DNA of 64,000 nt from positions 62,001-126,000 of the forward strand of contig NZ_FOOQ01000004.1 of the NCBI RefSeq assembly GCF_900113245.1. Direction: 5' to 3'. Shown here piece after piece: positions 30,843 to 39,223 of the stretch (its first letter is position 1; each line of letters begins with the position of its first letter). Made by a program: the position numbers and the translations under genes. The notes beneath the pieces are model-generated. The model was given only the letters and a program-made list of their open reading frames with translations, ran no database searches and had not been told where the DNA came from. Origin of the DNA: Halopelagius inordinatus. Its GTDB lineage: Archaea; Halobacteriota; Halobacteria; Halobacteriales; Haloferacaceae.

Positions 30843-31217
30843 ATGAGCATGCAGACCGACCGCCTCGAGGAGATGGGCCGAGAACTCGGCGAGGCAGTCA
30901 CCGAGACGCCCGAGTACGCCGCGTTCGAGGAGGCAAAGCAAGCGGTCGAGAACGACGACGAGGTCCAAGCGCAGATTTCGGAGTTCGAATCGCTCCGCGA
31001 GGAGTTCATGTTCGCGCGCCAGACGGGCAACGCGACCCAAGAGGGCCTCGAGAAGGTCCAGTCCGCCCAAGAGGAACTCCACTCGATGCCCGCCATGGCG
31101 GAGTATCTCGAGGCCCAAGAGACGCTTCAGGCGCGACTCGAAGCGATAAACGAGGCCATCTCCGAACCCCTCGCCGTCGACTTCGGCGGCGAAGCGGGCG
31201 GATGCTGCCACGACTGA
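30843..31217 (+). CDS. YlbF/YmcA family protein
   Basis: A 124-residue helical protein starting MSMQTDRLEEMGRELGEAVT. The two-helix core with TPEYAAFEEAKQAVENDDEV matches the YlbF/YmcA family. In Bacillus, YlbF and YmcA form a complex with YaaT that influences RNA processing and development; the archaeal role is unknown. The tail ends GGEAGGCCHD, a Cys-Cys-His cluster that might bind a metal or iron-sulfur centre, as reported for the bacterial complex. The ATG at 30843 is chosen; the frame upstream of it crosses the divergent promoter region. Confidence 0.85.
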   Translation: MSMQTDRLEEMGRELGEAVTETPEYAAFEEAKQAVENDDEVQAQISEFESLREEFMFARQTGNATQEGLEKVQSAQEELHSMPAMAEYLEAQETLQARLEAINEAISEPLAVDFGGEAGGCCHD

Positions 31218-31313
31218 CCGACGGGCGACGACGCCGGCGTTTCGCGTTCGAGGCGTGCGTCGCGCCGCGCCGCGGGGCGTAGCTTCTTATACCGAGACGG
31301 GACCACCCCCGCC

Positions 31314-31958
31314 ATGCTCGCGATAGCCGGCGGGAAAGGCGGATGCGGGAAGACGACGACGACGCTCGGACTGGCGGCGGCGATAGACGGGGAGACGGTC
31401 GTCGCCGACGCCGACCGAGATATGCCGAACCTCCACGCCCTCGCGGGCGTTCCGCGCGACGCCGACGCGGACGCCGAGAATCGAACGCCGCCGTACCGTC
31501 ACCCCGCCTACGACCGCGTCTCCGTCTGGCCCGCGCCGACGAACGGAGCGTCGCGGCCCGACGGCGGACGCGACGACGCGACGGCGCGACTGGAACGGGT
31601 GCGAACCGAGGCGGACGCGGGCGACGCCGTCCTCGTGGACTGTCCGGCGGGGGCGGGACCGGACGCCGCCGCCCCGCTTCGAATCTGCGACGGCGTCCTC
31701 CTCGTCTCGTCGCTCTGCGCGCCGTCGCTTCGCGACACGGCCAAGACGGCGTCGATGGCGCGAACGCTCGGGACGCCCGTGGTGGGCGCAGTCGTCACTC
31801 GGGCGCGCGTGACGCCGCCGGGCGTCTCGGAGTTGCTCGGGTGTCCCGTCGTCGAAAGCGTCCCCGAGGCGACTCCCCCCGTCCTCGAAGACGAAGCGGT
31901 CGAACGGGCGTACGAGAACGTGACAGAGGAGATACACGCCGCCGAAGGGATAATATAA
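31314..31958 (+). CDS. MinD/ParA-like deviant Walker A ATPase
   Basis: A 214-residue cytoplasmic P-loop ATPase. Seen: GGKGGCGKTTTT at residues 6-17 (deviant Walker A with the signature lysine), ADADRDMPNLHAL (switch I-like), VLVDCPAGAG (Walker B), and VVGAVVTRARV near the nucleotide pocket. Shorter than MinD and missing the C-terminal amphipathic helix that usually binds membrane, so it is probably a soluble regulatory ATPase. The next gene, a RecA-fold protein, begins 21 bases downstream and may act with it. Target unknown. Confidence 0.85.
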   Translation: MLAIAGGKGGCGKTTTTLGLAAAIDGETVVADADRDMPNLHALAGVPRDADADAENRTPPYRHPAYDRVSVWPAPTNGASRPDGGRDDATARLERVRTEADAGDAVLVDCPAGAGPDAAAPLRICDGVLLVSSLCAPSLRDTAKTASMARTLGTPVVGAVVTRARVTPPGVSELLGCPVVESVPEATPPVLEDEAVERAYENVTEEIHAAEGII

Positions 31959-31979
31959 CAGACCGTAGTAAGAGATGAC

Positions 31980-32606
31980 GTGTCAGAACGGCTCACAACT
32001 GGTATCGACGTCCTTGACCGACAACTCGACGGCGGGATTCCGGCGGGGAGCATCGTCTTTCTCGGCGCGGAGCCCGCGAGCCAGTCTGAGCTGTTCCTCT
32101 ACGAACTCACCGCCGTCCGCGGGACGCTGTATCTCACGACCGTCCGGTCCGACGCCGCGGTGCTCGACGCGGTGAACCGGACGCCCGGAACCGTCGGCAG
32201 TCCGACGGTTCGCGATATCGGTGCGAGCGCACCGCTTGACTCCGCGAACAAACTCGTCACGGAACTGCCGGAGGGGGCGAACCTCATCGTCGACGTGGTG
32301 GACGTGTTAGAGGAGGCCGGTACCGCTCGGTATCGAGAGTTCCTCAACGAACTGCAGACGCACATGGTCAACACCGGCGGACTCGCGATACTTCACGGGC
32401 TGAAGACGGACGACGCGCCGCGGAACCGCCGGTACACAGAACACATGTCGGACGTGGTGTTCGACCTGCAGACGGAGGTAGAGGGCGCAGAGATAGAGAA
32501 CCGACTCGCCGTCCCGAAGTTCCGCGGCGGCAAGGCGCCCGAAGAGACCATCAAACTCCGCTTGAGCGAACAGGTCACCGTCGACACCAGCCGCGACATC
32601 GCGTGA
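31980..32606 (+). CDS. RecA/KaiC-superfamily protein with degenerate Walker A
   Basis: A 208-residue protein of the haloarchaeal HTR-like/KaiC-related group. The opening LTTGIDVLDRQLDGGIPAGS is the classic RecA-family start, but where the P-loop should read GxxGxGK[ST] it reads GAEPASQSEL, so ATP binding is doubtful. The rest keeps the strand pattern (ANLIVDVVDVLEEAG, GLAILHGLKTDDAP). Probably a pseudo-ATPase or ligand-binding regulator. It starts GTG 31980, 23-28 bases after an AATATAAC box, so it also has its own promoter despite lying close to the MinD-like gene. Confidence 0.8.
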   Translation: MSERLTTGIDVLDRQLDGGIPAGSIVFLGAEPASQSELFLYELTAVRGTLYLTTVRSDAAVLDAVNRTPGTVGSPTVRDIGASAPLDSANKLVTELPEGANLIVDVVDVLEEAGTARYREFLNELQTHMVNTGGLAILHGLKTDDAPRNRRYTEHMSDVVFDLQTEVEGAEIENRLAVPKFRGGKAPEETIKLRLSEQVTVDTSRDIA

Positions 32607-32656
32607 CTTCCGGCCGGGCCTCCGCCTCGACGTTCGTGTGACCCGCTGAATCGTGT

Positions 32657-32932
32657 TCAGACCGCGTAGAACAGGAAGACCGAGAGCGTCACCGCCGCCG
32701 TCAGAAGCGACCAGACGCGGACCGTATCGACCGGGCCGAGGTCGACGCCGCGCGCGAAGACCGACAGGAAGTACGGTCCGAGCGGTGCGAGTCGCGAGAG
32801 AAACGGCGGGTCCGCTCCGACTCCGTACTCGAACGCGAGCGTGAGCGCGATAGTCGATACCGCGGCGACGGCCGCGACGTAGGCGTCGTCCGGAACGTCG
32901 AGCGTCGCGGCCTCGGAGTCTCCGTCGGTCAT
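32657..32932 (-). CDS. Small integral membrane protein
   Basis: A 91-residue protein with an acidic start (MTDGDSEAATLDVPDD) followed by three hydrophobic segments: DAYVAAVAAVSTIALTLAF, PLGPYFLSVFARGVDLG (shorter) and VWSLLTAAVTLSVFLFYAV at the end. Codon bias is normal. No family is recognised. It is encoded on the minus strand between the RecA-like gene (convergent) and slyD, 65 bases upstream on the same strand. Confidence 0.6.
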   Translation of the reverse strand: MTDGDSEAATLDVPDDAYVAAVAAVSTIALTLAFEYGVGADPPFLSRLAPLGPYFLSVFARGVDLGPVDTVRVWSLLTAAVTLSVFLFYAV

Positions 32933-32997
32933 CTCTCTTCTGAACTGCGAAAACGGGAACTAAGAGTCCGGCGGTTCGGTCGCCGCCGAGTCGGGCG

Positions 32998-33984
32998 TTA
33001 CTCTTCGAGTTCTTCGCCTTCGAGTTCCTCGACGAGTTCGTCCGCGTCCACGTCGACGTCCTCGATGGCTTCCTCGATGTCGCCTGCGTCCGCGCCGCCG
33101 CCCATGCCGCCCATCATACCGCCCATACCGCCCATCATGCCGCCCATCCCGTCGATGGTCTCTTGGACGATGACGCGGTCGAGTTCGAGACGGTCCATCA
33201 CGTCTTGGGCTATCTGCTGCTTCGAGAACATCCACTGCTGGTTCATCGTCATCTGCGGCGTGGCCTCGATGTACAGCGTCTCCTTTTCGACGGTCTCGGT
33301 CTCCGTCTCGGGTTCGGCGTCCTCATCGTCGTCCTCGTCGGGTTCGACGACCGTCTCCTCTTCGACCTCGTCGGTCTGGATCCAGACCTCGGGGGCCTCC
33401 TGGAGGTACATGCTGAGGAGGCTCTCGGCTTGCTCATCGCGGTCCTCGACGATTTCGAGAACTTCGTAGTCGTACTCGAGGTCCTCGCCCGCGAGGGGGT
33501 GGTTGAAGTTGACGCGTGCGCGGCCGCCGATGATGGTCTCGACGCGGCCCTGTTCGCCGTCGACTTGGACCTGCGCGCCGGGGTAGCGGTCGTCCTCGTC
33601 GATCTTGTTCGCGCTGACCGTGCGGACTTCGTCGTCGTCGAACTCGCCGAACGCCTGCGCGGCGGGAATCTCGACGACGTCGGTGTCGCCGACGTCGCCG
33701 CCGATGAGGGCGTCGTCGACGGCTTCGAAAACGTGTCCCGCGCCGACCACGATGACGCGCGGTTCGAAGTCGTACTCGTCGGTGTCGATTTCGGCTTCTT
33801 CGGCGACCTCTTCGTCGGTCGTGTCGACGACGGTGTCGTCTTCGACCGTACGTACGGTGTACGCGAGGCGCACGAAGTCGCCGTCTTGGATTCCGTCCTC
33901 GGCGACTTCCTCGTCTTCGGCGACCTCTTCTTCGACGTCTGTCGCGTCGGCGTCGGCCGCCTCCGCCTGCTGTTCGTCACTCAT
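32998..33984 (-). CDS. slyD: FKBP-type peptidyl-prolyl isomerase, SlyD-like
   Basis: A 328-residue cytoplasmic prolyl isomerase/chaperone. Seen: FVRLAYTVRTVEDDTVVDTT, the FKBP start; an IF (insert-in-flap) chaperone region with IPAAQAFGEFDDDEVRTV; and GRARVNFNHPLAGEDLEYDYE, the SlyD closing motif. A C-terminal extension of about 150 residues adds a highly acidic region and a run of Gly and Met (GGMMGGMGGMMGGMG). Usual SlyD ends are histidine-rich nickel binders; here the Met-rich stretch could bind soft metals such as copper, which is inference. Start at ATG 33984, where the protein becomes acidic; residues upstream in frame do not belong. Confidence 0.88.
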   Translation of the reverse strand: MSDEQQAEAADADATDVEEEVAEDEEVAEDGIQDGDFVRLAYTVRTVEDDTVVDTTDEEVAEEAEIDTDEYDFEPRVIVVGAGHVFEAVDDALIGGDVGDTDVVEIPAAQAFGEFDDDEVRTVSANKIDEDDRYPGAQVQVDGEQGRVETIIGGRARVNFNHPLAGEDLEYDYEVLEIVEDRDEQAESLLSMYLQEAPEVWIQTDEVEEETVVEPDEDDDEDAEPETETETVEKETLYIEATPQMTMNQQWMFSKQQIAQDVMDRLELDRVIVQETIDGMGGMMGGMGGMMGGMGGGADAGDIEEAIEDVDVDADELVEELEGEELEE

Positions 33985-34191
33985 ACGCGGTACAATACTC
34001 GTGCGACCCTTAAGAATCACGTTTCGCCCGTCGCGGAGAAAACCGCCCACCAGCGGCGTCTACCGACGAAATGGACCGGCACAGACGGCGGCAACGGTGC
34101 TCTCGCCCGCGGAGAGGTAGTCGGGGAAAACAGGTCGGGTCGGGTTCGCGAGTCACCCACGCTTTTCGTCGGCGGCGACGACGACGGAGTC

Positions 34192-34773
34192 ATGTACGAA
34201 GTCGAGGTCAAGATTCGGGCCGACCACGACGCGGTTCGGGCGACGCTCGAAGACCGAGGTGCCGAACGCGTCGGGCGCGTGCGACAGGTAGACACCTACT
34301 ACGACGCCCCGCACCGCGACTTCGCGGCCACGGACGAGGCTCTCCGCGTCCGCCGCGAGACGCGACTCGCCGACGCCGACGGCGACGAGTCCGCAGAGTC
34401 GGGAGGCGAGACGACGGCGCGCGTGACGTACAAGGGACCACTCGTCGACGACGAGTCGAAGACGCGGACCGAACACGAGACGGAGGTGGCCGACGGCGAG
34501 ACGATGGACGCCGTGTTGGACGGACTCGGCTTCGAACCGGCGGCGGTGGTGGAGAAAGGCCGGACGTTCTACCGACTGAACGGCTACACGGTCACTCTCG
34601 ACGCCGTCGAGGGAGTGGGAACGTTCGTGGAAGTCGAACGCGAGGCCAAAGCGGAGGCGGACGTGGAGTCGGTTCGCGACGGTGCGTACGCCGTCGTCCG
34701 CCAGTTGGGCCTCGACCCGGACGACCAGATTCGGACGTCGTATCTCGGGATGCTCCTCGGCGCAGAGGAGTAG
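34192..34773 (+). CDS. CYTH-domain protein, class IV adenylate cyclase-like
   Basis: A 193-residue protein with the CYTH triphosphate-tunnel signature: EVEVKIRAD at the start (ExExK motif, here residues 3-7), DTYYDAP, RVRRET, ARVTYKGP, EHETEVADG, and VEREAK near the C-terminus. The charged residues line a beta-barrel tunnel that binds triphosphates with metal ions. Members are adenylate cyclases (CyaB), thiamine triphosphatases or tripolyphosphatases; which of these applies here cannot be decided. Start at ATG 34192. The gene is complete in length. Confidence 0.85.
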   Translation: MYEVEVKIRADHDAVRATLEDRGAERVGRVRQVDTYYDAPHRDFAATDEALRVRRETRLADADGDESAESGGETTARVTYKGPLVDDESKTRTEHETEVADGETMDAVLDGLGFEPAAVVEKGRTFYRLNGYTVTLDAVEGVGTFVEVEREAKAEADVESVRDGAYAVVRQLGLDPDDQIRTSYLGMLLGAEE

Positions 34774-34811
34774 TCGTCGCGGAGGGCGACCGTCTCCGTC
34801 GCGCGGGTATG

Positions 34812-34858
34812 TTCTATGGTAATACTTGTGACGCTAATATTTTCCGCAAGTTATAGAA
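34812..34858 (+). promoter_or_regulatory. Bulged inverted repeat covering the methionine adenosyltransferase promoter
   Basis: TTCTAT (34812-34817) and ATAGAA (34853-34858) are complementary, as are ACTTG (34824-34828) and CAAGT (34847-34851). The downstream arms overlap the TTATAG box (34851-34856), which is about 27-32 bases before the ATG at 34883. Because transcription should begin near the ATG, the symmetry is in DNA, not in a leader RNA, so an operator for a methionine- or SAM-responsive regulator is likelier than a riboswitch. Confidence 0.4.
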
Positions 34859-34882
34859 TCGCCGGTGCGAAACGACTGAACA

Positions 34883-36088
34883 ATGACCGAACGGAACATA
34901 AGTATCGAGGCGGCCGACAGAACCGCCGTCGAGGATCAGCAGGTCGAAATCGTCGAGCGAAAAGGTATCGGTCACCCCGACTCCATCTCGGACGGAATCG
35001 CCGAGAGCGTCTCTCGCGCCCTGTCGAATCTCTATCTCGACCGGGTCGGGAAAGTGCTCCACTACAACACGGACGAGACGCAACTGGTCGCCGGGGAGGC
35101 CGCGCCCGCCTTCGGCGGCGGCGAAGTCGTCGAACCCATCTACATCCTCCTCGTGGGTCGCGCGACGAAGAAGTACGACGGGAAGCGACTCCCCGTCGAT
35201 TCGGTCGCTCTGGAGGCCGCCCGCGACTACCTGAACGAACACGTCCCCGAACTGGAGTTCGGCACCGACGTCGTCGTCGACGTGAAACTCGGCGAGGGGT
35301 CCGGCGACCTGCAGGACGTCTTCGGCGAGGAGAACGTGCAGGTGCCGATGGCCAACGACACGTCGTTCGGCGTCGGGCACGCGCCGTTGACCGAAACCGA
35401 AGAGATAGTGCTGAACGTCGAACGCGAACTGAACTCGACGTACGTGGAAACGAACCCCCACCTCGGACCGGACGTGAAGGTGATGGGCAAACGCGAGGGC
35501 GACTCGATAGACATCACCGTCGCCGCCGCGATGGTCGACTCGTACATCGCCGACATAGAGGAGTACGAGGACGCGGTCGACGCCGTAGAGGAGTTCGCAG
35601 GCGAGGTGGCCCGCCAGTACACCGACCGAAACGTCGACGTCGCCGTCAACACGGCCGACGACTACGACGAAGGTTCCATCTACCTCACCGTGACCGGCAC
35701 CAGCGCAGAACAGGGCGACGACGGGTCCGTCGGGCGCGGGAACCGCGCGAACGGCCTCATCACGCCGAACCGACCGATGAGCATGGAGGCGACGTCGGGG
35801 AAGAACCCCGTCAACCACATCGGGAAGATATACAACCTGCTGTCGACCGACATCGCCGAAACCGTCGTCGACGAGGTGGAGGGCATCCGCGACCTGCAGA
35901 TTCGCCTGCTCTCTCAGATCGGTCGGCCCATCGACGAACCGCACGTCGCGGACGCGAAGATAGTCACCGACGACGGCGTCGTCCTCTCCGACATCGAAGC
36001 CGACGTGGAGGCCATCGTCGACGACCGCCTCGCGAACGTCACCGACATCACTCGGCAGGCGATAAATGGCGACTTGACGACGTTCTGA
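34883..36088 (+). CDS. mat: Archaeal S-adenosylmethionine synthetase (methionine adenosyltransferase)
   Basis: A 401-residue enzyme making S-adenosylmethionine from methionine and ATP. It is the archaeal-type family, only remotely similar to bacterial MetK. Seen: [17 protein letters not shown] near residues 25-41, [27 protein letters not shown], and [25 protein letters not shown], all typical. Complete at the normal length of about 400. Leaderless: a TTATAG box lies 27-32 bases before the ATG. It supplies the cofactor for Dph2 and methyltransferases. The promoter carries an extensive dyad that may be an operator. Confidence 0.95.
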   Translation: MTERNISIEAADRTAVEDQQVEIVERKGIGHPDSISDGIAESVSRALSNLYLDRVGKVLHYNTDETQLVAGEAAPAFGGGEVVEPIYILLVGRATKKYDGKRLPVDSVALEAARDYLNEHVPELEFGTDVVVDVKLGEGSGDLQDVFGEENVQVPMANDTSFGVGHAPLTETEEIVLNVERELNSTYVETNPHLGPDVKVMGKREGDSIDITVAAAMVDSYIADIEEYEDAVDAVEEFAGEVARQYTDRNVDVAVNTADDYDEGSIYLTVTGTSAEQGDDGSVGRGNRANGLITPNRPMSMEATSGKNPVNHIGKIYNLLSTDIAETVVDEVEGIRDLQIRLLSQIGRPIDEPHVADAKIVTDDGVVLSDIEADVEAIVDDRLANVTDITRQAINGDLTTF

Positions 36089-36180
36089 GGGCGCTTCGGC
36101 GACGGGACGGCCGCCGTATCCCCGTCGGCCCCGCGTCGGGACCGAGACGCTGATTGCGCGCCGCGAAGTACGACCGTGTA

Positions 36181-37398
36181 GTGAACGCCGAGAACGTCGT
36201 CGTGGTCGGATACGGAGAGTTCGGGACGAAAAGTAGCGAGGTGCGCGCGAAGATGACGAAGCGACTCGCAGACAGCGTCCGCGCCGCCCTCGCCGACGCC
36301 GAACTCCCCGGTACCGTCGACAGGCGGTGGTCGCGACTCGTCGTCGAACTACGTTCGACTGGCCGCAAAACGCAGTGTGGCGACCTCGCCGAGACGACGG
36401 CGGCGGATTCGGTCGCCGAACGCGTCGCCACCCTGCCGGGCACCGTCTGGGCGCGACCCGCGGTTCGGACGGACGCGACGCTCGCTGCCGTCTGCGACGC
36501 TCTCCGAACGCTCGCTTCCGAACGCGGGCACACCGCAGAGGAGTCGTTCGCGGTGGAGAGTCGCCGCGTCGGGCCGCCCTCGGCGCATCCGTTCTCCAGT
36601 CGCGACCTGAAAGTCGAGGGCGGAAGCGCCGTCGAAGCCGCCACCGACGCCCCGGTGGACTTAGACCGCCCGGACCGGACGTACCGCATCGAAGTGCGCG
36701 ACGACGAAGCGTTCGTCTCCGCCGTCCAGTCGGACGGGCCGGGCGGACTTCCGGTCGGGACGCAGGGCCGCGTCGTGGCCCTGCTCAGCGGCGGTATCGA
36801 CTCGCCCGTCGCCGCGTGGCGGATGATGCGCCGCGGTTGCTCGGTCGTGCCGGTGTACGTCGATTTGGGCGACTACGGTGGCGCGGACCACCGCGCTCGC
36901 GCGAGGGAAGTCGCGACGGCGCTCTCGCGGCGCGCGCCCGACGAGGACGTTCGCCTCCACGTCGTCCCCGGCGGCGACGTGGTGCAGACGGTGGTCGAGG
37001 AACTGTACGACACGCGGATGCTGTCGCTCCGCCGGGCGATGCTCGCGGCGGGCGAGGCGGTGGCCCGCGAGGTCGACGCCCACGCCGTGGTGACGGGCGA
37101 ATCGCTCGGCCAGAAGTCGTCGCAGACCGGTCCGAACCTCGCGACGACCGACCCCGCCGTCTCGCTTCCGGTCCACAGACCGCTCTTGACGGTGGACAAG
37201 ACGGACATCGTCGAAGAGGCGCGCGCCCTCGGGACGTTCTCGGACTCGACGCTTCCGGTCGGCTGTGAACGAGTCGCGCCGTCGCATCCGGAGACGAACG
37301 CGACGCTCGATGCGGTCGAAGACCAAGAACCCGACGGACTCTTGGACTCCGCGCGGGAGGCGGCCGCAGAGCGGTCGGTCGTCGAACTCGACCCGTAG
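36181..37398 (+). CDS. thiI: tRNA 4-thiouridine sulfurtransferase ThiI
   Basis: A 405-residue enzyme that activates U8 of tRNA with ATP and inserts sulfur; ThiI can also serve thiamine thiazole synthesis. Seen: THUMP domain in the first 170 residues (VVVVGYGEFGTKSSEVRAKM at the start), PP-loop ALLSGGIDSPVAAW, GESLGQKSSQT, and a late catalytic-type Cys in PVGCERVAPS. There is no C-terminal rhodanese domain, as usual for archaea, so sulfur must come from another source. Start chosen at GTG 36181; a TTG nine codons upstream is possible. It lies 92 bases after the methionine adenosyltransferase gene and may share its transcript. Confidence 0.9.
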   Translation: MNAENVVVVGYGEFGTKSSEVRAKMTKRLADSVRAALADAELPGTVDRRWSRLVVELRSTGRKTQCGDLAETTAADSVAERVATLPGTVWARPAVRTDATLAAVCDALRTLASERGHTAEESFAVESRRVGPPSAHPFSSRDLKVEGGSAVEAATDAPVDLDRPDRTYRIEVRDDEAFVSAVQSDGPGGLPVGTQGRVVALLSGGIDSPVAAWRMMRRGCSVVPVYVDLGDYGGADHRARAREVATALSRRAPDEDVRLHVVPGGDVVQTVVEELYDTRMLSLRRAMLAAGEAVAREVDAHAVVTGESLGQKSSQTGPNLATTDPAVSLPVHRPLLTVDKTDIVEEARALGTFSDSTLPVGCERVAPSHPETNATLDAVEDQEPDGLLDSAREAAAERSVVELDP

Positions 37399-37512
37399 CG
37401 GCTCACCCACCGGAACGACAATTATAATTCATATTATCTACGTTCCGTTCGCTCTCGTGTGAATAATCGGGGTAAAATGGGTTTACAAAGCTCCACGTCG
37501 TACGATCCGGTA

Positions 37513-37788
37513 ATGTCACGAACGCGCCGCCCTCCCCACGGCCGAACCGACTCCTCGTGGACCGTCAGGCAGGTGGTCCCGCGCACCTCGTGGCGCGTCG
37601 GACGCGAGACGTGCCCGGCGTGCGGCGACACCGTCGATCTGAACGGGGCGCACCACCAGGTCGAACTCGGCCGCGACCGGCGACCCGACCGCGGAGAGAA
37701 GTTGACGTACGAACGACGGCTGTTGTCGTTCTGCGACGGACCGTGTGCGACGGAGTGGCTCGACGGCGACGACGCGGCCGACGACTGA
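37513..37788 (+). CDS. Small zinc-finger protein
   Basis: A 91-residue protein with an MYM/treble-clef-like metal site: CPACGDTVDLNGAHHQVEL followed after a basic linker by FCDGPCATEWL. The spacing CxxC-x9-HH with FCxxxC at the end resembles DUF7576-like haloarchaeal zinc fingers, probably binding nucleic acid or protein. The N-terminal 35 residues are Arg/Pro-rich. An in-frame GTG at 37459 and an ATG at 37477 lie upstream, and an A/T-rich promoter (ATTATAATTCATATTATC, 37421-37438) precedes them, so the true start may be earlier. Confidence 0.7.
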   Translation: MSRTRRPPHGRTDSSWTVRQVVPRTSWRVGRETCPACGDTVDLNGAHHQVELGRDRRPDRGEKLTYERRLLSFCDGPCATEWLDGDDAADD

Positions 37789-37855
37789 CGCCCTCGAACC
37801 GACGCCAGACCGCCGCACCGCAACCGATTTAGCCGCCCGCCGTCAGGCAGAAGAC

Positions 37856-38311
37856 GTGACGCGGGTCTGCTTCGTCGGGGCGCCCGAGGTGAACGTCCAG
37901 TACGAACTCCTCTCTCGGGAGACGGCGCGGGCCGCCCTCTCGACGTACGAGATACGCCAACCGTTCGAGAACTCGCTCGCGGTCGATACGGTGAGCGTCG
38001 GCGCCGCCGTCTCTCTCTGTAACGACCTCAACTGGTATCTCGTCCGCTTCGTCGACACCGTCCTCGTCCGCGAACCGAGCATCAGCGATACCGAGTGGCT
38101 CTCGCGCCGCCTCGCGGAACGGGTTCGCGACGGCGACGTGCGCCCCGAGGAGACGAGAGAGCGACTCGCGATATACGGCCTCGAAGACGGCCGCCTCGTC
38201 GAACCGATGTACGTCGCTCGCCGTCCGGACGGGTCGGTGCCGACGTACGACCTCAGAGACGTCTCGGAGACGGTGGTGGTCCGCGTGAGCGACGACGAGT
38301 TCGGGCGGTAG
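37856..38311 (+). CDS. Conserved haloarchaeal protein, DUF5804-like
   Basis: A 151-residue soluble protein starting at GTG 37856 (MTRVCFVGAPEVNVQYELLS). I associate RETARAALSTYEIRQPFENS and LCNDLNWYLVRFVDTV with the DUF5804 family, which is restricted to haloarchaea and has no known function. Composition is mixed alpha/beta, no cysteine cluster or membrane segment. The open frame upstream overlaps the end of the zinc-finger gene and is Arg/Thr-rich, so it is excluded. Confidence 0.8.
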   Translation: MTRVCFVGAPEVNVQYELLSRETARAALSTYEIRQPFENSLAVDTVSVGAAVSLCNDLNWYLVRFVDTVLVREPSISDTEWLSRRLAERVRDGDVRPEETRERLAIYGLEDGRLVEPMYVARRPDGSVPTYDLRDVSETVVVRVSDDEFGR

Positions 38312-38350
38312 GCGGCGCACCTTTTTGTCCGGGCGGTCGTAGGCGGGTCC

Positions 38351-39223
38351 ATGGCGGTTCCCTACGGGGCGGAGTCCCGCGACGTCGAACTCGATGGCCT
38401 CCACCTTCGGTATCTGGTGGCCGGCGACTCGGCGGACCCCGTCGTCGTCCTCCTGCACGGCGGCGGACTCGATAGCGCGTCGCTCTCGTGGCGCGAGTTG
38501 ATTCCGGCCCTCGCGAAGGACTTCCGCGTCGTCGCGCCCGACTTCCCCGGATACGGCGAGAGCGACCCGCCCGAACGGACGCCGACGACGGACTACTACG
38601 TCCGCGTCCTCGAACGGTTCCTCCCCGAAATCGGCGTCGAACGGCCCGTTTTGGTCGGGACGTCGATGGGCGGCGGAATCGCCGTCGGCTACACCTTAGA
38701 ACACGCGGCGTCAGTCTCCGCGCTGGTCGCAATCGACAGTTACGGACTCGGCGGGTCGGTTCCCGGCGGCGTGTTGGGCGCGCTCTTTCCGCGGATTCCG
38801 TACCTCGGCGACCTCTCGTGGCGGGCCATCGCGCGGAGTCGAACGGTCGCGTACTTCTCGGTTCGGGCGGTGGTCTCCTACGGCAACGTCTCGCCGGGAC
38901 TGGTAGACGAGGTGTTCGCGGAGGCGAAGCGAACCGACGGCGACGCGTGGCGGCGCTTCCAACGGGCCGAAGTCGGCTTCCGCGGCCTGAAGACGAACTA
39001 CGTGGACCGACTGCCCGACGTGTCGGTGCCGTCGCTTTTCGTCCACGGCGAGGACGACAGGCTGGTCCCGCAGTCGTGGTCCGTCCGCGCGGGGGCTCTC
39101 GTCCCCGACGCGGAGGTGCGCATCCTGCCGAACTGCGGTCACTGGCCGCCGCGAGAGCAACCGAACCGCGTGAACGCGTTGATTCGACTGTTCGTTCAGT
39201 CGAACATGCCCGTGGACATGTAG
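38351..39223 (+). CDS. Alpha/beta hydrolase
   Basis: A 290-residue serine hydrolase of the alpha/beta fold. Seen: oxyanion motif LLHGGGLDSASLSW near residue 36, nucleophile elbow GTSMGGG with the catalytic Ser near residue 103, acid residue in VHGEDDRLVP, and catalytic His in NCGHWPPRE near the end. The cap region is short. The closest well-known relatives are C-C bond hydrolases (MhpC-like) and epoxide-type esterases; the substrate cannot be named. Its last 28 bases overlap the convergent cysteine synthase gene. Confidence 0.87.
   Translation: MAVPYGAESRDVELDGLHLRYLVAGDSADPVVVLLHGGGLDSASLSWRELIPALAKDFRVVAPDFPGYGESDPPERTPTTDYYVRVLERFLPEIGVERPVLVGTSMGGGIAVGYTLEHAASVSALVAIDSYGLGGSVPGGVLGALFPRIPYLGDLSWRAIARSRTVAYFSVRAVVSYGNVSPGLVDEVFAEAKRTDGDAWRRFQRAEVGFRGLKTNYVDRLPDVSVPSLFVHGEDDRLVPQSWSVRAGALVPDAEVRILPNCGHWPPREQPNRVNALIRLFVQSNMPVDM

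Noticed and set aside
34774-34882. SAM riboswitch before methionine adenosyltransferase
   Set aside because: Promoter spacing predicts a start at or near the ATG, leaving no leader RNA; the symmetry is better read as a DNA operator.
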